Shown: positions 28,155 to 38,504, numbered from the stretch's first letter. The stretch is 64,000 nt of DNA from Pseudomonas sp. R-28-1W-6 (GCF_009799925.1 NZ_WELK01000004.1:372001-436000), one strand, 5' to 3'. Made by a program: numbers and translations. The notes: generated by a model not told the origin, from the letters alone.

Positions 28155-29498
28155 TCAGAGGGCTTCCAGGGTCTGCAGCAACACCTTCACCTTGGTGATG
28201 GATTCCTGGTACTCGGCCTGCCAGTCCGAGTCGGCGACGATGCCGCCGCCGCCCCAGCAACTGATACGGCCATCCTTGACCAGCAGGCTGCGGATGGCGA
28301 TCGAGCTGTCCAGCTCGCCGCGTACATCCAGATAGAGCAGGGAACCGCAGTACAGTGCGCGGCGGGTCGGCTCCAGCTCGTCGATGATCTGCATGGCGCG
28401 AATCTTCGGTGCGCCGGTGATCGAGCCGCCGGGAAAGCTGCCGGCAATCAGGTCCAGCGCGTCGCGGCCCACGGCCAGCTCGCCGGTCACCGCGCTGACC
28501 AGGTGGTGCACGTTGGGGTAGCTCTCCAGGGCGAAAAGCTCGGGCACCCGCACCGAACCGATGCGGCAGCTGCGCCCCAGGTCGTTGCGCAGCAGGTCGA
28601 CGATCATCAGGTTCTCCGCACGATCCTTGGCGCTGGTCAGCAGCTCGGCGGCATTGGCCTGGTCTTCGGCGGGCGTGGCGCCGCGCGGGCGGGTGCCCTT
28701 GATCGGGCGGGTCTCCACCCGGCCCTGGCTGACCTGTAGGTAGCGCTCGGGCGACAGGCTGAGAATCGCGCCACCATCGGGCAGGGCCTGGAAGCCGGCA
28801 AACGGCGTCGGGCAGGCCGCGCGCAAGGCCAGGTAGGCGGCCCAGGGATCGCCTGCGCAAGGCGCCTGGAAACGCTGGGCGAAGTTCACCTGGTAGCAGT
28901 CGCCGGCCTGGATATAGGCCTGGATGCGCGCGATGGCCTGGCGGTACTGATCCTGCCGAAGATCCGCGTGGAACGGCTGCAGAAGCCTGAAGGCCGGTGC
29001 CGCATCCGGCGCCGGACGGCGGAACAGTTCGAGCAGGCGCGCCCGCTCGTCCTCGCCCAGTTGCGGGTGGAACATGAGCTGGCTGGTCTGGCGCTGGTGG
29101 TCGCTGATCAGGGCCCAGGCATACAGGCCGAAGCGCGCATCCGGCAGGTGCAGGTCATCCTGCGCGTGGCTGGGCAGATGTTCGAAGCGGCGACCGAAGT
29201 CATAGCCCAGATAACCGATCAGCCCGCCGGTAAACGGCAGCTCGCAGTCGGCCGGCGCCTCGGCGCGTCCGAGCCGGCTCAGGCCCTGGCGCAGGCGCTG
29301 GAAGAATGCACTGGCCGGCTCGGCTTCGGTTGGCTCGAAGCTCTGCAGCGGCCAGGCGCTGAGCAGGTCGAAGCGTCCGCGCTCGGCCTGGGGGCGACCG
29401 GCATCCAGCAGCAGCGCACCGGGCGCCTGGCGCACGCGGGCGAAGTAGTGGGCGGGGTCGGCCTGGTAGGGCAGGGGGTGGACGCTACAGATGGACAT
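28155..29498 (-). CDS. pabB: Aminodeoxychorismate synthase component I
   Basis: The 447-residue protein converts chorismate with ammonia to 4-amino-4-deoxychorismate for folate synthesis. The chorismate-binding domain fills the C-terminal half with FQALPDGGAILSLSPERYL, RPIKGTRPRG (the PIKGT lysine typical of PabB), SAKDRAENLMIVDLLRNDLG, SFPGGSITGAPKIRAM and WGGGGIVADSD. A separate glutamine amidotransferase (PabA) is needed and is not nearby. It is apparently a single-gene unit. Confidence 0.93.
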   Translation of the reverse strand: MSICSVHPLPYQADPAHYFARVRQAPGALLLDAGRPQAERGRFDLLSAWPLQSFEPTEAEPASAFFQRLRQGLSRLGRAEAPADCELPFTGGLIGYLGYDFGRRFEHLPSHAQDDLHLPDARFGLYAWALISDHQRQTSQLMFHPQLGEDERARLLELFRRPAPDAAPAFRLLQPFHADLRQDQYRQAIARIQAYIQAGDCYQVNFAQRFQAPCAGDPWAAYLALRAACPTPFAGFQALPDGGAILSLSPERYLQVSQGRVETRPIKGTRPRGATPAEDQANAAELLTSAKDRAENLMIVDLLRNDLGRSCRIGSVRVPELFALESYPNVHHLVSAVTGELAVGRDALDLIAGSFPGGSITGAPKIRAMQIIDELEPTRRALYCGSLLYLDVRGELDSSIAIRSLLVKDGRISCWGGGGIVADSDWQAEYQESITKVKVLLQTLEAL

Positions 29499-29571
29499 GC
29501 GGGTTGATCAGGCAAACGCGGAAGCCGATTGTAGACCGCGCAGGGTGCGCAGGCCTAGGCGCGCAGGCATG

Positions 29572-29597
29572 AAAAAGCCCGGCCGGAGCCGGGCTTC
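29572..29597 (-). terminator. Terminator of the protease-transglutaminase-ligase operon
   Basis: On the minus strand AAGCCCGGC and GCCGGGCTT pair and run into TTTTT, about 16 bases beyond the stop of the ATP-grasp gene. Confidence 0.8.
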
Positions 29598-29612
29598 GGG
29601 TGCCGCGTCGAA

Positions 29613-30599
29613 TCAGATTTCCGCCGGTTTGACGTGGCCGAACAGCTGCTGGGAGAAACGCACGCGTTCTTCCGGGCTTTCCTTCACGCCTTGCTTCTCC
29701 AGCTCGGCGATCCGTGCCTCCACCGCATGGGCGCGATGGGTCAGGCCGCAATCGTTGGCGATCTGGATGTTCAGGCCGGGGCGGGCGTTGAGTTCGAGGA
29801 TCAACGGGCCCTTGTCCTGGTCCAGCACCATGTCCACGCCGATGTAGCCCAGGCCGCACAACTCGTAGCAACCGGCGGCCAGCTTCATGAAGCCGTCCCA
29901 GTTGGGCAGCTGCACGCCATCCACCGCGTTGGTGGTGTCCGGGTGCTTGCTGATCTTGTTGTTCAGCCAGGTGCCGCGCAGGGTCAGGCCGGTGGCCAGA
30001 TCGACACCCACGCCGATGGCGCCCTGGTGCAGGTTGGCCTTGCCGTTGGACTGGCGGGTGGGCAGGCGCAGCATGGCCATGACCGGGTAGCCCATCAGCA
30101 CGATGATGCGGATATCCGGCACGCCTTCGTAGCTGATGCTCTTGAAGATCGGGTCCGGGGTGACCCGGTACTCGATCAGCGCACGGTCGCGGTGGCCGCC
30201 GAGGGAGTACAGGCCGGTCAGGATGCTGGAAATCTGGTGCTCGATTTCCTCGTGGCTGATGATCTTCCCGGATACCGTCTTGTAGCGCCCCTCGAAGCGG
30301 TCGGCGATCACCAGGATGCCGTCACCGCCGGCGCCCTGCGCCGGCTTGATCACGAAGTCGTTACGCTCGCCGATGATCTCGTCGAGCTTCTCGATTTCCT
30401 TCTCGGTGGAGATGATCCCGTACATCTCCGGCACATGAATGCCGGCCTGGATCGCGCGCTCCTTGGTGATGATCTTGTCGTCGACGATCGGATACAGGTG
30501 CCGTTTGTTGTACTTCAGCACGTAGTCCGCATTGCGTCGGTTGATGCCCATGATGCCGCGGGCGCTCAGGGCTTTCCATGTCTTCCACAGACCGATCAT
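29613..30599 (-). CDS. ATP-grasp alpha-L-glutamate-ligase-like protein
   Basis: The 328-residue protein has an ATP-grasp fold: FVIKPAQGAGGDGILVIADR (nucleotide loop), RALIEYRVTPDP, the glycine-rich SNGKANLHQGAIGVGVDL, and the metal-binding ending PLILELNARPGLNIQIAND. It resembles RimK-type ligases that add amino acids to carboxyl groups. It is the third gene of a fixed operon with a transglutaminase-7TM protein and a retropepsin-like protease; four bases separate it from the 7TM gene. Substrate unknown. Confidence 0.88.
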   Translation of the reverse strand: MIGLWKTWKALSARGIMGINRRNADYVLKYNKRHLYPIVDDKIITKERAIQAGIHVPEMYGIISTEKEIEKLDEIIGERNDFVIKPAQGAGGDGILVIADRFEGRYKTVSGKIISHEEIEHQISSILTGLYSLGGHRDRALIEYRVTPDPIFKSISYEGVPDIRIIVLMGYPVMAMLRLPTRQSNGKANLHQGAIGVGVDLATGLTLRGTWLNNKISKHPDTTNAVDGVQLPNWDGFMKLAAGCYELCGLGYIGVDMVLDQDKGPLILELNARPGLNIQIANDCGLTHRAHAVEARIAELEKQGVKESPEERVRFSQQLFGHVKPAEI

Positions 30600-30602
30600 G
30601 GC

Positions 30603-32129
30603 TCAATCCTTCAAGAAGGCTTTGAAACGGAACAGCTCGGTCAGGCGGTAGCCGCGGTAGCGACCCATCGCCAGCATGAAGCCCACCATGATCAACAGCA
30701 CGGCCGGGAAGGTGAAGATGAAGTAGGTCAGCTGCGGAATGCTCATCAGCAGGTGCGCCAGGGTGGCGGCGAACAGGGTGCCGACCGCCACCTTGAAGGC
30801 ATGGCCGCCGCCGCGCTCTTCCCAGGTGATCGACAGGCGCTCGATGGTCATGGTCAGGATCACCATCGGGAACAGCGCCACCGACAGGCCGCGTTCCAGG
30901 CCCAGCTTGTGGCTGAACAGGCTGATCACGGCGATCAGCACCACGACGAAGGTCAATACCACCGACAGGCGTGGCAGCATCTGCAGCTTGAGGTGCTCAA
31001 GATACGAGCGCAGCGACAGGCCGAGGGCGGTGATGATGGTGAACAGGACGATACCGAAGCCCAGCTGGGTTTCGCGGAAGGCCAGGGCGATCAGCACCGG
31101 GGTGAAGGTGCCTAGGGTCTGCAGGCCGCCGAGGTTGCGCAGGATCAGGATCACCAGCACACCGATCGGGATCATGATCATGATCTGGTAGGTCTGCTGG
31201 GTCTGCAGTGGCAGGCCGTACAGCGAGTATTCGAGGAAGTCGACGTCGGTGTTCTCGTCGGTCAGCTTGGCCAGGCGAATGGCGTTCATTTCGCTGTTGT
31301 TCAGGGTGAAGCTGACCTGGGCCTTCTTGCCGCCCTCGATGCTCACCAGCTGGTCGTCACCGGTCCACCAGACCAGGCGATCGGCCGGCAGGCCCTGCTC
31401 GCCGGTGTCCGGGTTGTAGTACAGCCAGTCCTTGCCGTTGAAGCTACGCAGCCACAGTTCCGGGCTCTGCTGGATATCGGCGGCCAGGCGGATGGTGTGC
31501 ACTCGCTCCATCGGCACATGGGCGATGGACAGCAGCAGTTCGATGATCCTCGCCTTGTTCGGCGTGGAGGCATCGCCGGCCATCAGCAGCTTGACGTTGT
31601 CGTCGCTGACATTGTTGACCCGCTTGATAGTCTCGCTGATGAAGGTCTCGACGTCGGCCGAGTGCTGGCGAATCGGTGCCAGCAGGGCCTCGGCGGCAAT
31701 CTTCTCGGCGCCTTCCACAGCAATGCTGTCGCGGTAGATCGGGCCCTTGGCCTTCGGCTGCTCGCCGCTGTAGCGCTTGGTCAGCACCAGGCGGTAGTAC
31801 AGGGTCTGGTTGCCGTTGGCGCGGCGCGCCGACCAGGTCACCTTGCGGTTGCCGTCGGTGCGGTTGATGCTCACCCCGTAGTTATTCGAGATGAAGCTCT
31901 CGTTCAGGCTGACGTAGTCCTGATTCAGCGGCGGCACGAACATCTGAACCTTGACCGGCTCGCGGGAGCTGGCCTGGAACTCGACCTTGGCGTCGATGTT
32001 CCACAGGTCGTCGGTTTCATCCTCGGTCACCGGGATGCCGAGGATGAAGATCTGGTAGGCCGTAACCAGAATGCCCACCGCCACCAGAAGGGTGATGAGG
32101 ACTTTCAGATGCAGGGTCAAGGATCGCAT
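30603..32129 (-). CDS. Inactive transglutaminase fused to seven membrane helices
   Basis: The 508-residue protein begins with a membrane anchor (residues 8-30). A periplasmic transglutaminase-like domain follows at about 45-265, then seven hydrophobic helices, as in the family named for this fusion. The WLRSFNGKDWLYYNPDTGEQG stretch corresponds to the transglutaminase region, but the Cys-His-Asp triad is not apparent. ATG 32129 is used because the longer frame begins with TTG. Its start overlaps the protease stop region by one turn of the operon, so the genes are coupled. Confidence 0.88.
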   Translation of the reverse strand: MRSLTLHLKVLITLLVAVGILVTAYQIFILGIPVTEDETDDLWNIDAKVEFQASSREPVKVQMFVPPLNQDYVSLNESFISNNYGVSINRTDGNRKVTWSARRANGNQTLYYRLVLTKRYSGEQPKAKGPIYRDSIAVEGAEKIAAEALLAPIRQHSADVETFISETIKRVNNVSDDNVKLLMAGDASTPNKARIIELLLSIAHVPMERVHTIRLAADIQQSPELWLRSFNGKDWLYYNPDTGEQGLPADRLVWWTGDDQLVSIEGGKKAQVSFTLNNSEMNAIRLAKLTDENTDVDFLEYSLYGLPLQTQQTYQIMIMIPIGVLVILILRNLGGLQTLGTFTPVLIALAFRETQLGFGIVLFTIITALGLSLRSYLEHLKLQMLPRLSVVLTFVVVLIAVISLFSHKLGLERGLSVALFPMVILTMTIERLSITWEERGGGHAFKVAVGTLFAATLAHLLMSIPQLTYFIFTFPAVLLIMVGFMLAMGRYRGYRLTELFRFKAFLKD

Positions 32130-32135
32130 GAGCAA

Positions 32136-32669
32136 TTACTCGGCAGCGGTAGTAAGGGGGCAGCCGGGTTTGCCGGCAGCATATTTGAGGCTTGGATCAA
32201 CCAGGGCATCCAGGCGTTTGAGCGCCTCGGAGCCAATCAACAACGGGTACTGGAAGGCACTGCGGTCGGTCAGGTTCACTTCGATGGTGCGCAGAGTCTT
32301 GCCCATGCACACGCTAAGCTCAATGACCGGCCGGGCCGTATAGGTCTTGCCTTCCTCGGGGTCGTAGTCGCCGGCGCGGCGCTTGATCTTGCTGATGCGC
32401 GCCAGCGGACGTTCGATGGGGTGCTGGTGCGCATCGTCGATGGCTAGGTAGAAGCGCACCCAGGTTTCGCCGTCACGTTTGAAACGCTTGATATCGCGCG
32501 CACTGAGCGAGGCGGTCTTGGCGCCGGTGTCGAGTTTGGCCGCCACTTCCATGTCGAGATCGGAAAGGCTGATGTATTCATTGAGGCCATAAACGGTTTT
32601 TTCGGCGGCGAAACTCAGGCCGGGGAGCAGGGCGCAGCAAAGCAGAAGGGCGAAGGGCTCGAGTCTCAT
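32136..32669 (-). CDS. Retropepsin-like aspartic protease (DUF785 / 'ATP-dependent zinc protease' family)
   Basis: The 177-residue exported protein has a signal peptide (MRLEPFALLLCCALLPGLSFA) and the catalytic LDTGAKTASLSA motif, with the expected DTG triplet of retropepsin-type aspartic proteases, and YPLLIGSEALKRL as the second conserved block. Older database names call the family an ATP-dependent zinc protease, which the sequence does not support. It is the first gene of the operon with the transglutaminase-7TM protein and the ATP-grasp ligase. Start ATG 32669 follows AGGA. Confidence 0.88.
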   Translation of the reverse strand: MRLEPFALLLCCALLPGLSFAAEKTVYGLNEYISLSDLDMEVAAKLDTGAKTASLSARDIKRFKRDGETWVRFYLAIDDAHQHPIERPLARISKIKRRAGDYDPEEGKTYTARPVIELSVCMGKTLRTIEVNLTDRSAFQYPLLIGSEALKRLDALVDPSLKYAAGKPGCPLTTAAE

Positions 32670-32860
32670 AAATCCTGTGATGGTCGCGTCGTCGGATCCG
32701 GTGATCGGCGGCATTGGGCGGGCGGTTGGCAAAGGGCGTGGTGAGCACTCGCACAGCCTATGCCGGCGGCATTCTAGCATGGGGTTTTTCTGTGGTGACA
32801 GACGCTTAGCTGCGTTTGTGCAGGTGAAGTGAGCAATTTGGCAAATCCAAGCATTGCGCA

Positions 32861-32874
32861 GATTGTCGACAATC
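32861..32874. promoter_or_regulatory. Candidate operator of the GntR-prp operon
   Basis: GATTGTCGACAATC is a perfect 14-base palindrome 57 bases before the GntR start. ATGTCGACAATCG, a close partial copy, overlaps the start codon region at 32938-32950. FadR-type GntR proteins bind such short palindromes, so autoregulation of the methylcitrate operon is likely. Confidence 0.55.
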
Positions 32875-32930
32875 ATCTGTTTGTGTTTGACAGTCAGTGG
32901 TCTGCAGCGTAATTTTTCCCGCATCGCCCC

Positions 32931-33686
32931 ATGCAGATGTCGACAATCGTGCTTGAACTTCCAGAACCGACTGCCACTTTCGCGGATGACTCCGAAACGC
33001 TCTCCGAACATGTGTTTCGGCGCATCCAGGCCGCCATCGTCAAGGGCGAGATCGCGCCGGGCAGCAAGATTTCCGAGCCGGAACTGGCGCGCACCTACGG
33101 CATCAGCCGCGGACCGCTGCGCGAGGCGATCCACCGCCTGGAAGGCCAGCGCCTGCTGGTGCGGGTGCCGCATGTGGGGGCGCGGGTGGTTTCGCTCAGT
33201 CATGCCGAGCTGATCGAGCTGTATGAAATCCGCGAATCCCTGGAAGGCATGGCCTGCCGCCTGGCCGCCGAGCGCATGACCCAGGCCGAGATTGAAGAGC
33301 TGCGCCGGGTGCTCGACCTGCACGAGCGCGATGCCGCCTTCCAGGCTGGCGTCGGCTACTACCAGCAGGAGGGCGACTTCGACTTCCACTACCGGATCAT
33401 CCAGGGCAGCGGCAACAAGACCCTCAGCCAGATGCTCTGTGGCGAGCTGTACCAGCTGGTGCGCATGTACCGCCTGCAGTTCTCTGCCACGCCGAACCGT
33501 CCGCGCCAGGCGTTCGCCGAGCACCACCGCATTCTCGACGCCATCGCCGAGCGCGACGGCGAGCTGGCCGAACTGCTGATGCGCCGGCATATCGCTGCTT
33601 CCAAACGCAATATCGAACGCCACTACTCCGCCACCCGGGAGCAGGGCGCCACCACCACCCCATCTACCCCACGAGGTGAGTCATGA
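32931..33686 (+). CDS. GntR-family regulator of the methylcitrate operon (FadR/FCD type)
   Basis: The 251-residue protein has an N-terminal winged helix (residues 25-90: [36 protein letters not shown]) and a C-terminal FCD ligand domain with the metal-binding Asp and His residues ([24 protein letters not shown]). It heads the prp operon: its stop overlaps the prpB start (ATGA). It probably represses until 2-methylcitrate or a related acid binds. No good ribosome site precedes ATG 32931 or ATG 32937, so the start is uncertain. Confidence 0.92.
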   Translation: MQMSTIVLELPEPTATFADDSETLSEHVFRRIQAAIVKGEIAPGSKISEPELARTYGISRGPLREAIHRLEGQRLLVRVPHVGARVVSLSHAELIELYEIRESLEGMACRLAAERMTQAEIEELRRVLDLHERDAAFQAGVGYYQQEGDFDFHYRIIQGSGNKTLSQMLCGELYQLVRMYRLQFSATPNRPRQAFAEHHRILDAIAERDGELAELLMRRHIAASKRNIERHYSATREQGATTTPSTPRGES

Positions 33687-34567
33687 GTTCGAACACCCCC
33701 GGCCAGCGTTTCCGCGATGCGGTCGCCAGCGAACATCCCCTGCAGGTGGTCGGCGCGATCAATGCCAACCATGCCCTGCTGGCCAAGCGCGCCGGCTTCA
33801 AGGCCATCTACCTGTCCGGTGGCGGGGTGGCCGCCGGCTCCCTGGGCCTGCCGGACCTGGGCATCACCGGCCTGGACGACGTACTGACCGACGTACGCCG
33901 GATCACCGACGTGTGCGACCTGCCGCTGCTGGTGGATGTCGACACCGGCTTCGGTAGCTCGGCGTTCAACGTGGCCCGTACCGTCAAGTCGATGATCAAG
34001 TTCGGCGCCGCCGCCATCCACATCGAGGACCAGGTCGGCGCCAAGCGTTGCGGTCACCGTCCCAACAAGGAGATCGTCTCCCAGCAGGAGATGGTCGACC
34101 GCATCAAGGCGGCGGTGGATGCGCGTACCGACCCCAGCTTCGTGATCATGGCGCGCACCGATGCGCTGGCCGTCGAAGGCCTCAACTCGGCCCTGGACCG
34201 CGCCGCTGCCTGCATCGAGGCCGGCGCCGACATGATCTTCCCGGAAGCCATCACCGAACTGGCGATGTACAAGACCTTCGCCGACCGCATCCAGGCGCCG
34301 ATCCTGGCCAACATCACCGAATTCGGCGCCACGCCGCTGTACACCACCGAAGAGCTGGCCAGTGTCGACGTGTCCCTGGTGCTCTACCCGCTGTCGGCCT
34401 TCCGCGCCATGAACAAGGCGGCCGAGAACGTCTACACCGCGCTGCGCCGCGACGGCACGCAGAAGAACGTGATCGACACCATGCAGACCCGCATGGAGCT
34501 GTACGAGCGCATCAACTACCACGCCTTCGAGCAGCACCTCGACGCGCTGTTCGCCGCCAAGAAATGA
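33683..34567 (+). CDS. prpB: 2-methylisocitrate lyase
   Basis: The 294-residue enzyme cleaves 2-methylisocitrate to pyruvate and succinate, the last step of the methylcitrate cycle. The signature [11 protein letters not shown] with catalytic Cys123 and the metal-binding VDVDTGFG, plus [12 protein letters not shown], identify PrpB. It overlaps the GntR gene by four bases. Confidence 0.96.
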   Translation: MSSNTPGQRFRDAVASEHPLQVVGAINANHALLAKRAGFKAIYLSGGGVAAGSLGLPDLGITGLDDVLTDVRRITDVCDLPLLVDVDTGFGSSAFNVARTVKSMIKFGAAAIHIEDQVGAKRCGHRPNKEIVSQQEMVDRIKAAVDARTDPSFVIMARTDALAVEGLNSALDRAAACIEAGADMIFPEAITELAMYKTFADRIQAPILANITEFGATPLYTTEELASVDVSLVLYPLSAFRAMNKAAENVYTALRRDGTQKNVIDTMQTRMELYERINYHAFEQHLDALFAAKK

Positions 34568-34647
34568 CCGGCATGCCGGCCGTCCAACCCTGACGGCCGG
34601 CGCACAACAAGAAATATCCAACCGGATTAGATGAGGAGACACCCGCG

Positions 34648-35811
34648 ATGAGCGCTACCCCAGAAACGACCACTCCCGGTTTCAAGCCGAAGAAGTCTGT
34701 GGCCCTGAGTGGCACCGCCGCCGGCAACACCGCCCTGTGCACCGTCGGCCGCACCGGCAATGACCTGCACTACCGTGGCTATGACGTGCTCGACTTCGCC
34801 AACCGCTGCGAATTCGAAGAGATCGCCCACCTGCTGGTCCATGGCAAGCTGCCCAACGTCGCCGAACTGGCTGGCTACAAGGCCAAGCTCAAGGCCCTGC
34901 GCGGCATCCCGGCCGCCCTCAAGGCGTCCCTCGAGCAACTGCCGCCGTCCGCCCATCCGATGGACGTGATGCGCACCGCCGTGTCCGTGCTGGGTTGCGT
35001 ATCGCCGGAGAAGGAAGACCACAACCACCCGGGTGCTCGCGACATCGCCGACAAGCTGATGGCTTCGCTGGGCTCCGCGCTGCTGTACTGGTACCACTTC
35101 AGCCACAACGGCAAGCGCATCGACGTGGAGACCGACGACGACTCCATCGGTGGTCACTTCCTCCACCTGCTGCACGGCGAGAAGCCGCGCGAGTCCTGGG
35201 TGCGCGCCATGCACACCTCGCTCAACCTGTACGCCGAGCACGAATTCAACGCCTCCACCTTCACCTCGCGGGTGATCGCCGGTACCGGCTCCGACATGTT
35301 CTCCTGCATCGCCGGCGCCATCGGCGCCCTGCGCGGGCCCAAGCACGGCGGCGCCAACGAGGTGGCCTTCGAGATCCAGAAGCGCTACGACAACCCGGAT
35401 GAGGCCGAGGCCGATATCCGCGCCCGCGTCGAGAAGAAGGAAGTGGTGATCGGCTTCGGCCACCCGGTCTACACCGTGAGCGATCCGCGCAACAAGGTGA
35501 TCAAGGAAGTCGCCCGCGAGCTTTCCGCCGAGCAGTCGAACACCAAGATGTTCGACATCGCCGAGCGCCTGGAAAGCACCATGTGGGAAATCAAGAAGAT
35601 GTTCCCCAACCTCGACTGGTTCAGCGCCGTGAGCTACCACATGATGGGCGTGCCCACCGCCATGTTCACTCCGCTGTTCGTCATCGCCCGCACCTCGGGC
35701 TGGTCCAGCCACGTCATCGAGCAACGCATCGACGGCAAGATCATCCGCCCGAGCGCCAACTACGTCGGTCCCGAGGATCTCAAGTTCGTGCCGCTCAAGG
35801 ATCGCAAATAA
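34648..35811 (+). CDS. prpC: 2-methylcitrate synthase
   Basis: The 387-residue citrate-synthase-family enzyme condenses propionyl-CoA with oxaloacetate. Visible are [10 protein letters not shown], the active-site region [10 protein letters not shown] and [12 protein letters not shown], and the C-terminal [19 protein letters not shown]. It is in the short PrpC class, not the long type II citrate synthase class. GAGGAGA precedes its ATG by about nine bases. It lies between prpB and acnD in one operon. Confidence 0.96.
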   Translation: MSATPETTTPGFKPKKSVALSGTAAGNTALCTVGRTGNDLHYRGYDVLDFANRCEFEEIAHLLVHGKLPNVAELAGYKAKLKALRGIPAALKASLEQLPPSAHPMDVMRTAVSVLGCVSPEKEDHNHPGARDIADKLMASLGSALLYWYHFSHNGKRIDVETDDDSIGGHFLHLLHGEKPRESWVRAMHTSLNLYAEHEFNASTFTSRVIAGTGSDMFSCIAGAIGALRGPKHGGANEVAFEIQKRYDNPDEAEADIRARVEKKEVVIGFGHPVYTVSDPRNKVIKEVARELSAEQSNTKMFDIAERLESTMWEIKKMFPNLDWFSAVSYHMMGVPTAMFTPLFVIARTSGWSSHVIEQRIDGKIIRPSANYVGPEDLKFVPLKDRK

Positions 35812-35813
35812 TC

Positions 35814-38435
35814 ATGAACAGCCTGCTGAACACTCAGTACCGCAAGCACCTGCCCGGCACCGCGCTGGACTACTTCGACACCCGCGAGGCGATCGATGCC
35901 ATCGCGCCGGGTGCCTACGCCAAGCTGCCCTACACCTCGCGTGTACTGGCCGAGCAGCTGGTGCGCCGCTGCGAGCCAGCCGCACTGACCGATTCGCTCA
36001 AGCAGCTGATCGAGCGCAAGCGCGACCTCGACTTCCCCTGGTACCCGGCGCGGGTGGTGTGCCACGACATTCTCGGCCAGACCGCACTGGTCGACCTGGC
36101 CGGCCTGCGTGATGCCATCGCCGAGAAGGGTGGTGACCCGGCCAAGGTCAATCCGGTGGTGCCGACCCAGCTGATCGTCGACCACTCCCTGGCCGTGGAG
36201 GCCCCGGGTTTCGACCCGGATGCCTTCGCCAAGAACCGCGCCATCGAAGACCGTCGCAACGAGGATCGCTTCCACTTCATCGAGTGGACCAAGACCGCAT
36301 TCAAGAACGTCGACGTGATCCCGGCCGGCAACGGCATCATGCACCAGATCAACCTGGAGAAAATGAGCCCGGTGATCCAGGCCCGCGGCGGCGTGGCCTT
36401 CCCGGACACCTGCGTGGGCACTGACTCGCATACCCCGCACGTCGATGCCCTGGGCGTGATCGCCATCGGCGTCGGCGGCCTGGAAGCCGAGACCGTGATG
36501 CTCGGCCTGCCGTCGATGATGCGCCTGCCGGACATCGTCGGCGTCAAGCTGACCGGCAAGCGCCAGCCCGGCATCACCGCCACCGACATCGTCCTGGCCA
36601 TCACCGAGTTCCTGCGCAAGGAGCGGGTGGTCGGCGCCTATGTCGAATTCTTCGGTGAGGGTGCGGACAGCCTGTCGATCGGCGACCGCGCGACCATCTC
36701 CAACATGTGCCCGGAATACGGCGCCACCGCCTCGATGTTCTACATCGACCAGCAGACCATCGATTACCTCAAGCTGACCGGCCGCGAGCCGGAGCAGGTG
36801 GCGCTGGTCGAGAACTACGCCAAGACTACCGGTCTGTGGGCCGACGCGCTGGTCACCGCCGAGTACGAGCGCGTGCTCGAATTCGACCTGTCCAGCGTGG
36901 TGCGCAACATGGCGGGGCCGTCCAACCCGCACAAGCGTCTGCCGACCTCGGCGCTGCACGAGCGCGGTATCGCCGACGAAGCCAAGCTGGCCTCCGGCAA
37001 GGTCGAGGAAGCCGAAGGCCTGCTGCCGGATGGCGCGGTGATCATCGCCGCCATCACCAGCTGCACCAACACCTCCAACCCGCGCAACGTGGTGGCTGCC
37101 GGCCTGCTGGCGAAGAAGGCCAACCAGCTGGGTCTGCTGCGCAAACCGTGGGTCAAGACCTCCTTCGCTCCTGGATCGAAAGTCGCCAAGCTGTACCTGG
37201 AAGAGGCCGGTCTGCTGTCGGAGCTGGAAAAGCTCGGCTTCGGCATTGTCGGCTATGCCTGCACCACCTGTAACGGCATGTCCGGTGCTCTGGATCCGCT
37301 GATCCAGCAGGAAATCATCGACCGCGACCTGTACGCCACCGCCGTACTGTCCGGCAACCGCAACTTCGACGGACGCATCCACCCGTACGCCAAGCAGGCC
37401 TTCCTGGCCTCGCCGCCACTGGTGGTGGCCTACGCCATCGCCGGGACCGTGCGTTTCGACATCGAGCAGGACGTGCTCGGCCTTGATGCGAACGGCAAGC
37501 CGATCACCCTGAAGGACCTGTGGCCGAGCGATGAGGAAATCGACGCCATCGTCGCCGCCTCGGTGAAGCCGGAGCAGTTCAAGCAGATCTACATCCCGAT
37601 GTTTGATCTGGGCACTATCGAGGAAGCCGAAAGCCCGCTGTACGACTGGCGCCCGATGTCCACCTACATCCGCCGTCCGCCGTACTGGGAAGGCGCCCTG
37701 GCGGGCGAGCGCACCCTCAAGGGCATGCTGCCGCTGGCGATCCTGCCCGACAACATCACCACCGATCACCTGTCGCCGTCCAACGCCATCCTGCTGGACA
37801 GCGCCGCCGGCGAATACCTGGCGAAAATGGGCCTGCCGGAAGAGGACTTCAACTCTTACGCCACTCACCGCGGTGACCACCTGACTGCCCAGCGCGCCAC
37901 CTTCGCCAACCCGCAGCTGGTCAACGAAATGGCCGTGGTCGATGGCCAGGTGAAGAAGGGGTCGCTGGCCCGCGTGGAGCCTGAAGGCAAGGTCATGCGC
38001 ATGTGGGAAGCCATCGAAACCTACATGAACCGCAAGCAGAACCTGATCATCATTGCCGGTGCCGACTACGGCCAGGGTTCGTCCCGCGACTGGGCGGCCA
38101 AGGGCGTGCGCCTGGCTGGCGTGGAAGTGATCGTGGCCGAAGGTTTCGAGCGCATTCACCGTACCAACCTGGTCGGCATGGGTGTACTGCCGGTCGAGTT
38201 CAAGCCGGGCACTACCCGCCTGACCCTCGGCCTCGACGGCACCGAGACCTACGATATTCAGGGCGATGTATCGCCGCGCTGCGACCTGACCCTGGTGATC
38301 CATCGCAAGAGCGGTGAAGTGACCCAGGTGCCGGTGACCTGTCGTCTGGATACCGCTGCCGAAGTCAACGTCTACAACGCTGGCGGCGTGCTGCAGCGCT
38401 TCGCCCAGGACTTCCTCGAGTCGTCCAAGGGCTGA
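35814..38435 (+). CDS. acnD: Fe/S-dependent 2-methylcitrate dehydratase AcnD
   Basis: The 873-residue aconitase-family enzyme dehydrates 2-methylcitrate to trans-2-methylaconitate, which PrpF then isomerises. The [4Fe-4S] ligands are in ITSCTNTSNPRNV and YACTTCNGMSG, and GADYGQGSSRDWAAKG marks the swivelling domain. Pairing with prpF separates it from AcnA. It begins two bases after the prpC stop at ATG 35814; the longer open frame is a shadow over prpC. Confidence 0.96.
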   Translation: MNSLLNTQYRKHLPGTALDYFDTREAIDAIAPGAYAKLPYTSRVLAEQLVRRCEPAALTDSLKQLIERKRDLDFPWYPARVVCHDILGQTALVDLAGLRDAIAEKGGDPAKVNPVVPTQLIVDHSLAVEAPGFDPDAFAKNRAIEDRRNEDRFHFIEWTKTAFKNVDVIPAGNGIMHQINLEKMSPVIQARGGVAFPDTCVGTDSHTPHVDALGVIAIGVGGLEAETVMLGLPSMMRLPDIVGVKLTGKRQPGITATDIVLAITEFLRKERVVGAYVEFFGEGADSLSIGDRATISNMCPEYGATASMFYIDQQTIDYLKLTGREPEQVALVENYAKTTGLWADALVTAEYERVLEFDLSSVVRNMAGPSNPHKRLPTSALHERGIADEAKLASGKVEEAEGLLPDGAVIIAAITSCTNTSNPRNVVAAGLLAKKANQLGLLRKPWVKTSFAPGSKVAKLYLEEAGLLSELEKLGFGIVGYACTTCNGMSGALDPLIQQEIIDRDLYATAVLSGNRNFDGRIHPYAKQAFLASPPLVVAYAIAGTVRFDIEQDVLGLDANGKPITLKDLWPSDEEIDAIVAASVKPEQFKQIYIPMFDLGTIEEAESPLYDWRPMSTYIRRPPYWEGALAGERTLKGMLPLAILPDNITTDHLSPSNAILLDSAAGEYLAKMGLPEEDFNSYATHRGDHLTAQRATFANPQLVNEMAVVDGQVKKGSLARVEPEGKVMRMWEAIETYMNRKQNLIIIAGADYGQGSSRDWAAKGVRLAGVEVIVAEGFERIHRTNLVGMGVLPVEFKPGTTRLTLGLDGTETYDIQGDVSPRCDLTLVIHRKSGEVTQVPVTCRLDTAAEVNVYNAGGVLQRFAQDFLESSKG

Positions 38436-38504
38436 CCCGACGCCGGGGCGGCAACGCCCCGGTGTTCTTCCGGACTACTTTCATCTCTCAGCCAGGACGA
38501 AACC

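Noticed and set aside
35760-38303. 847-codon minus-strand frame opposite acnD
   Set aside because: No domain is visible, composition is His/Gln/Gly-rich, and acnD on the other strand has all aconitase motifs.
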